Assembly (NCBI RefSeq): GCF_023022985.1
Contig: NZ_CP095461.1
Location: 2,790,001 to 2,854,000 of the forward strand
Direction: 5' to 3'
DNA length: 64,000 nt
Source of the DNA: Arthrobacter gengyunqii
GTDB taxonomy: Bacteria > Actinomycetota > Actinomycetes > Actinomycetales > Micrococcaceae
Every line of letters starts with the position of its first letter. The stretch's first letter is position 1. The notes under the pieces were generated by a model. The model saw only the letters and a list, made by a program, of their open reading frames with translations. It did not search any database and was not told the DNA's origin. The position numbers and the translations under genes were made by a program. Of this stretch, positions 59,818 to 64,000 are shown piece by piece.

Positions 59818-61410
59818 GTGACTACTGATGCGAATCCATTGACCACCGCCGACACGTCGGGACTCGGGGAGTTGTCCGAAGGGCAGCCCTTGGATGACCG
59901 CGTAAACAACCGCTCCCAGAAACCGTCCAATGAGGCCTACAAGGCTTTCATGGCAACCGGCTGGGCCGAGGACGACGCCGAGCTTCCCGCGCGCGCAGAA
60001 GTTGCCCCCTACGCCGCCCAGCGCCGTCGTGCCCTGTCCGAGCGGTTCCCGGGTGAGCGCCTCGTGATCCCCGCCGGCCCGCTCAAGGTGCGGTCCAATG
60101 ACACCGATTACCGTTTCCGCCCGCACTCCGGCTTTGCGCACCTGACTGGCCTTGGCCTGGACCGGGAACCCGACGCCGTGCTCATCATGGAGCCGGTGGA
60201 ACCGGGAACAGGCGACGACGGCGGCAACCACACTGCCGTCCTCTACTTCCGTCCGCTCGCCGGCACGGACAGTGAAGAGTTCTACTCCAACGCCCGCTAC
60301 GGCGCGTTCTGGATCGGCTCACGGCTGGGCCTGGAACAGGTCAGCGCCCTGCTGGACCTGCCCACCCGCCATTTGGACGAGGCTGAAACAGCCATTACCT
60401 CCAACGTCGGTGACCCGCAGTTCGGCGGCATCTCCGTGCGCCTGCTGCGCAAAGTCGATGAGATGGTGGATGCGCTGGTGGACACCGTCCGCTACAACAC
60501 CGCCATGGATCCCGAAAACGTTGACCTCAGCGCGCTTGACGCCCTGGACGGCGAGCTCACCGAGGCTCTGTCCGAACTGCGTTTGATCAAGGACGCGTGG
60601 GAAGTGAAGCAGATGGAAGCCGCCGTAGCGGCGACGGTCAACGGCTTCACCGAGGTCGTCAAGGCCCTCCCCCGCGCCATCGCCCACCCGCGCGGGGAGC
60701 GCGTAGTGGAGGGTGCATTCTTCTCCCGTGCCCGTGAAGAGGGCAATGACCTCGGCTACGACACCATTGCCGCGGCCGGCAACAACGCCACCGTGCTGCA
60801 CTGGATCCGCAACAACGGCACCGTGAACGCCGGCGAGCTCCTGCTCCTCGACGCCGGGGTGGAGGCCGACAGCCTTTACACCGCGGACATCACCCGCACG
60901 GTTCCGGTCAACGGCACCTACTCCCCCGTTCAGCGCAAGATCTACCAGGCCGTTCTTGACGCCGCCGACGCCGGTTTTGCTGCAGCCAAGCCCGGGGCAA
61001 AGTTCCGCGACGTTCATCAGGCTGCCGTAAAGGTCCTGGCCGAACGGCTGGCTGACTGGGGCCTGCTGCCGGTTTCCCTGGAGGAAGCGCTATCCGACAA
61101 CGGTCAGCAGCACCGCCGGTGGATGCCGCACGGCACCAGCCATCACCTCGGCCTGGATGTCCATGACTGCGCACAGGCCCGCAAGGAGCTGTACCTGGAC
61201 GGCATCATCACCGAGGGCATGGTGTTCACCATCGAGCCGGGCCTCTACTTCAAGAACGAGGACCTGTCCGTTCCCGAGGAGTACCGGGGCATCGGCGTTC
61301 GGATTGAGGATGACATCCTCATCACCGCCGAGGGCCCGGTGAACCTCAGCGCTGCGCTGCCGCGCAATCCGGAAGACGTTGAAAACTGGATGTCCGGGCT
61401 CGCAGAGTAA
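59818..61410 (+). CDS. Xaa-Pro aminopeptidase (aminopeptidase P, M24B)
   Basis: The protein has 530 residues. An N-terminal creatinase-like domain (YRFRPHSGFAHLTGLGLDRE) is followed by a pita-bread catalytic domain. The five metal ligands are visible: two Asp in LLLLDAGVEADSLYTADITR, His in HGTSHHLGLDVHD, Glu in TIEPGLYF and Glu in GVRIEDDILI. It removes N-terminal residues before proline. GTG 59818 is used, with GGAGG immediately upstream; the first ~45 residues are variable. Confidence 0.95.
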   Translation: MTTDANPLTTADTSGLGELSEGQPLDDRVNNRSQKPSNEAYKAFMATGWAEDDAELPARAEVAPYAAQRRRALSERFPGERLVIPAGPLKVRSNDTDYRFRPHSGFAHLTGLGLDREPDAVLIMEPVEPGTGDDGGNHTAVLYFRPLAGTDSEEFYSNARYGAFWIGSRLGLEQVSALLDLPTRHLDEAETAITSNVGDPQFGGISVRLLRKVDEMVDALVDTVRYNTAMDPENVDLSALDALDGELTEALSELRLIKDAWEVKQMEAAVAATVNGFTEVVKALPRAIAHPRGERVVEGAFFSRAREEGNDLGYDTIAAAGNNATVLHWIRNNGTVNAGELLLLDAGVEADSLYTADITRTVPVNGTYSPVQRKIYQAVLDAADAGFAAAKPGAKFRDVHQAAVKVLAERLADWGLLPVSLEEALSDNGQQHRRWMPHGTSHHLGLDVHDCAQARKELYLDGIITEGMVFTIEPGLYFKNEDLSVPEEYRGIGVRIEDDILITAEGPVNLSAALPRNPEDVENWMSGLAE

Positions 61411-61436
61411 ACCGGTGACCCACTGACAGCTGATTG

Positions 61437-61483
61437 ACAGAGCAGAGGCTCCGCACCCGTTGGGTACGGAGCCTCTGCTCTGT
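61437..61483. terminator. Terminator between convergent genes
   Basis: A 22-bp stem with one mismatch (61437-61458 with 61462-61483; arm contains GAGCAGAGGCTCCG) has a 3-base loop between the aminopeptidase and the leftward stress-protein gene. T-runs are short. Confidence 0.8.
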
Positions 61484-61505
61484 CTGTGGCTAAGTTTCGT
61501 TCCTG

Positions 61506-62468
61506 CTAGCGGGGAATGCCGCCTCCGCCTTCGCCGGGTTCCTTCTCTTCACCGCTGTGCTTGCCGGCAGGGATCTGCGGGGCCGCCTCCGGGCTGCCCG
61601 GAGCCTGGGCCTGCTTCGGCTGGCCCTCTTCCGGTCCGGCAGGGGCGGCCGGCGCCGGGGCGGACGGAAGACGCACACCGTACTGCGGACGGCCGTCGGG
61701 AAGATCCGGGAACTGCCCCCGAGGCACGGTTCCCGTTGGAGCCTGCCCTCCGCCCGAAGCCTGGCCCCGGCTCGAATCCGCGTTCTCCTGTCCCGCGCCC
61801 ACCGGTTGGTTCGGCTGGTTGGGCTGGTTGGGCTGCCCGCCGGTTGCCGCCCCGTACGGGTTGGCCCAGCCGGCCGGACGTTCCGGTCCTGTTCCGGGAC
61901 CGCCCTGCGGCGGTCCCTGTTGTCCCTGTCCCATGTACGGCGGACGGTACTGCGGAGGCTGCGGGTGGCCGTGCTGGCCGATCATCGGCAGCTGCTGCAG
62001 AACGCGGCGGGCATCGTTGGCGGCCTGCGGCGCCACGATGACGTCATAGCTTGTGGCGATGACTTGGCTCGTGGAGGTGAAGTCCCGCCGGCCGCGCTGG
62101 AGGGCATAGGCGAGCACCCCGAAGAGCAGCCAGAAAACCGCACCCAGTGCCATCGACGGGATCAGGGAAATATAGCTCTCGCCGCCGGCGAAGAGCATCA
62201 GGGCCAGTCCAACGAACAACCCGAACCAGGCACCGGTAGCCATCGAAGACAGTGCAACCCTGGGGTAGGACAACCTGCCGGTCACCCGTTCCACCGACTT
62301 CAGTTCGCTGCCGATAATGGAGACCATCTGCACCGGAAACTTGCTGTCTGCCAGATAGTCCACCGCCTTCTGGGCATCCAGGTAGGCGGTGTAGCGGCCC
62401 ACCGTTTCGCCCTGGGGCAGGGCGCGGCCTTCATCACGTGGCGGCTTTGAACCGAAAAGGGTAGACAT
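61506..62468 (-). CDS. General stress protein-like membrane protein with Pro/Gly/Gln-rich tail
   Basis: The protein has 320 residues. An N-terminal domain (VGRYTAYLDAQKAVDYLADS, then FPVQMVSIIGSELKSVERVT) resembles the general-stress-protein 17M-like fold. Two transmembrane helices follow (ATGAWFGLFVGLALMLFAGG and SLIPSMALGAVFWLLFGVLA). The last ~160 residues are disordered, rich in Pro, Gly and Gln, with PNQ repeats (QPNQPNQPNQPV). The start is either ATG 62468, or GTG 62486 in frame, which has GGGAG 6 bases upstream. The function is unknown. Confidence 0.8.
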   Translation of the reverse strand: MSTLFGSKPPRDEGRALPQGETVGRYTAYLDAQKAVDYLADSKFPVQMVSIIGSELKSVERVTGRLSYPRVALSSMATGAWFGLFVGLALMLFAGGESYISLIPSMALGAVFWLLFGVLAYALQRGRRDFTSTSQVIATSYDVIVAPQAANDARRVLQQLPMIGQHGHPQPPQYRPPYMGQGQQGPPQGGPGTGPERPAGWANPYGAATGGQPNQPNQPNQPVGAGQENADSSRGQASGGGQAPTGTVPRGQFPDLPDGRPQYGVRLPSAPAPAAPAGPEEGQPKQAQAPGSPEAAPQIPAGKHSGEEKEPGEGGGGIPR

Positions 62469-62629
62469 CCCTCCATTCTGTCCCACTTACCGCTCCCATG
62501 GGGGCCGTATCGCTCGAAGTGAACTTCATCCCGCCGAGGGAAGCCGATCGAGGTCAGTTCCCCCGCCGTCAGGCTCTGCGGCAGTGCCCCGATACGGCGG
62601 AAGCGCCGGGCACCCCGTAGCCTAAGAAT

Positions 62630-63916
62630 GTGAGCAAAAATCCTACCCGTGTCTTCATCGCACGCCTGCTCGGCCTGGACGTTTTCGACCCCCTGGGGGA
62701 CCGTTTGGGCCGGCTGCGCGACGCCGTCGTACTGGACCGCGGCCCCGGTCTTCCTCCACAGGCCGTGGGCATTGTGGTGGAGGTGCCGGGCAAGAAGCGC
62801 GTCTTTGTGCCGCTGACCCGCATCACGTCCATGGATCCCAGCCAGATTATCTGCACCGGCCTGGTCAACCTGCGCCGGTTTGAACAGCGCGGAGCGGAAA
62901 TGCTGGTGGTTGGGGAGCTCTTCGACCGGCGGGTAAAGCTGCGCGACGGCAGCGGCGAAGCCACCATCGAAGATATTGCCATTGAACAGAACCGTGCCGG
63001 TGACTGGTACGTTTCCAACCTCTTCGTCCGCCGCGGAGGTTCGGAATCCCGGCTGCGTCCCCTGCGGCGGCGAGGTGAACAAATGATCGTGGATTGGAAG
63101 GACATCATCCACTGGGACACCTCGGGCCCGCAGGCCGCCACGTCCTTCGTGGCCCAGAACGACGATCTCAAAGCTGCCGACTTTGCCGACGCCCTGCACG
63201 AGATGAGCGGCAAGCGCCGCATTGAAGTGGCCAGCGAACTCCAGGATGAACGTCTCGCGGATGTGCTGCAGGAACTGCCCGACGACGACCAGGTCCAGAT
63301 CCTGCAGTCCCTGGACGTGGAGCGCGCTGCCGACGTGCTGGAAGAGATGGATCCCGACGACGCCGCGGACCTGCTCAACGAACTGCCGGAGGACCAGAAG
63401 GAAGAGCTCCTGCAGCTGATGGAACCCGAGGACGCACGCGATGTCCGGCGGCTGCTGAAGTATGAGGAAGACACCGCCGGTTCGCTGATGACGCCCGTTC
63501 CGGTCATCCTGCCGCCTGAGGCAACGGTCGCCGAAGCGCTCGCCCATGTGCGCCGTGAAGAGCTGACCCCGGCCCTGGCTTCCTCGATTTACGTGTGCCG
63601 GCCTCCGCTGGAGACGCCCACGGGACGGTACCTCGGCGTCGTGCACATCCAGCAGCTGCTGCGCTCGGCTCCTCCGGAGGCGCTGGGGAATATCCTTGAT
63701 ACTGATTTGGAGCCGGTCCGGGACTACGCGAGCATCAGCGAGGTCTCCCGGATGCTCGCCACTTACAACCTCAATTCGCTGCCCGTCGTCAACGACACCG
63801 GCCGCCTGGTGGGGGCAGTGACCGTGGATGACGTCCTGGACCACCTGCTCCCCGATGACTGGCGCGCCTCCGACGATGCCCCGACAAATGCTAAACAGGG
63901 AAGGACCCATGGCTGA
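62630..63916 (+). CDS. MgtE N-domain/CBS-domain protein without a transport channel
   Basis: The protein has 428 residues. The N-terminal ~160 residues contain two PRC-barrel-like stretches (VFDPLGDRLGRLRDAVVLDR and GDWYVSNLFVRRGG). An MgtE N-terminal superhelical domain follows (ADVLQELPDDDQVQILQSLD, AADLLNELPEDQKEELLQLM), then a pair of CBS domains (SLMTPVPVILPPEATVAEAL, LNSLPVVNDTGRLVGAVTVD). The C-terminal membrane channel of MgtE is absent, so this is not itself a magnesium transporter. It may sense magnesium or nucleotides and act on a partner. Its end overlaps the next gene by 8 bases. Confidence 0.88.
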   Translation: MSKNPTRVFIARLLGLDVFDPLGDRLGRLRDAVVLDRGPGLPPQAVGIVVEVPGKKRVFVPLTRITSMDPSQIICTGLVNLRRFEQRGAEMLVVGELFDRRVKLRDGSGEATIEDIAIEQNRAGDWYVSNLFVRRGGSESRLRPLRRRGEQMIVDWKDIIHWDTSGPQAATSFVAQNDDLKAADFADALHEMSGKRRIEVASELQDERLADVLQELPDDDQVQILQSLDVERAADVLEEMDPDDAADLLNELPEDQKEELLQLMEPEDARDVRRLLKYEEDTAGSLMTPVPVILPPEATVAEALAHVRREELTPALASSIYVCRPPLETPTGRYLGVVHIQQLLRSAPPEALGNILDTDLEPVRDYASISEVSRMLATYNLNSLPVVNDTGRLVGAVTVDDVLDHLLPDDWRASDDAPTNAKQGRTHG

Positions 63917-64000
63917 AAGAGTAAAGTCCCAGACCAGCGGCCTGGACACGCCCCGGACCGCCCGCACGCGTTGGTTGCCTCGGCTCTCCCCAAACCCGGA
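63909..64000 (+). CDS. Probable DUF1003 membrane protein, 3' end outside the window
   Basis: Only the first 30 codons are present (MAERVKSQTSGLDTPRTART). A hydrophilic, Arg/Thr/Pro-rich start of this kind and the tight 8-base overlap with the MgtE-N/CBS gene match the usual actinobacterial order, in which a DUF1003 gene follows. The fragment alone cannot prove the family. Confidence 0.5.
   Translation, partial: MAERVKSQTSGLDTPRTARTRWLPRLSPNP

Noticed and set aside
1..64000. CRISPR arrays, insertion sequences, prophage or integrative element
   Set aside because: No direct-repeat/spacer arrays, transposase, integrase or phage genes were seen, and codon use is even across the window.

Overview
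The window is chromosomal DNA of a high-GC Gram-positive bacterium, most likely a member of the Micrococcaceae (Arthrobacter or a close relative). The evidence is very GC-rich third codon positions, many GTG/TTG starts, AdnA/AdnB and UvrD2 instead of RecBCD, a UPF0182 membrane protein, DUF3107, a SigK/RskA pair and a complete coproporphyrin-dependent heme locus. The genus is an inference from gene content. I saw no prophage, insertion sequence, CRISPR array or rRNA; most of the window is well-packed core genome.

Layout. 1-5.0 kb: end of a uridine-kinase-like gene, a J-domain protein, TrmL, a methyltransferase, the SigK/RskA regulatory pair, and a MerR/TipAS gene that has lost its DNA-binding end. 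5.0-7.6 kb (minus): etfB-etfA followed by a PIG-L deacetylase. 7.9-12.6 kb: an envelope-stress group, with an HtrA protease diverging from a TPM-domain protein and PspA. 12.9 kb: initiator tRNA-fMet. 13.0-21.1 kb: UPF0182 protein, YlbL-like Lon/PDZ protease, a DUF2342-type zinc hydrolase, a YgjP-type metallopeptidase and an orphan E1-like (ThiF/TOMM-type) protein. 21.1-22.9 kb: a manganese-catalase remnant, a GAF-ANTAR regulator and a STAS-like protein. 23.0-38.0 kb: nucleic-acid maintenance genes (UvrD2, NudC, AdnB, AdnA, an alkyltransferase-like protein, a DnaQ-like exonuclease), interrupted by an aminoglycoside-phosphotransferase-like gene and a GntR/ABC exporter operon with a readable promoter and operator. 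38.3-41.2 kb: metNIQ methionine importer.

41.2-51.5 kb: nine heme genes. hemA runs rightward; hemE-cgoX-chdC-cpfC-hemC-hemD-hemB-hemL run leftward. Together they encode every step from glutamyl-tRNA to heme by the coproporphyrin route. Two hairpins sit between cgoX and chdC.

51.5-64.0 kb: MoeZ-type sulfur-carrier adenylyltransferase, TetR regulator, DUF3107, a small membrane protein, SGNH hydrolase, ferritin-like protein, DEAD-box helicase with a long leader, an orphan DNA methyltransferase, PHP phosphoesterase, Xaa-Pro aminopeptidase, a general-stress-type membrane protein, an MgtE-N/CBS protein, and the start of a probable DUF1003 gene.

No clearly new multi-gene system stands out. The best leads are the HTH-less TipAS gene with its own internal ribosome binding site, the J-domain/NERD-like fusion, the orphan E1-like protein, the ATL-AdnA-AdnB operon, and the hairpins inside the heme operon.
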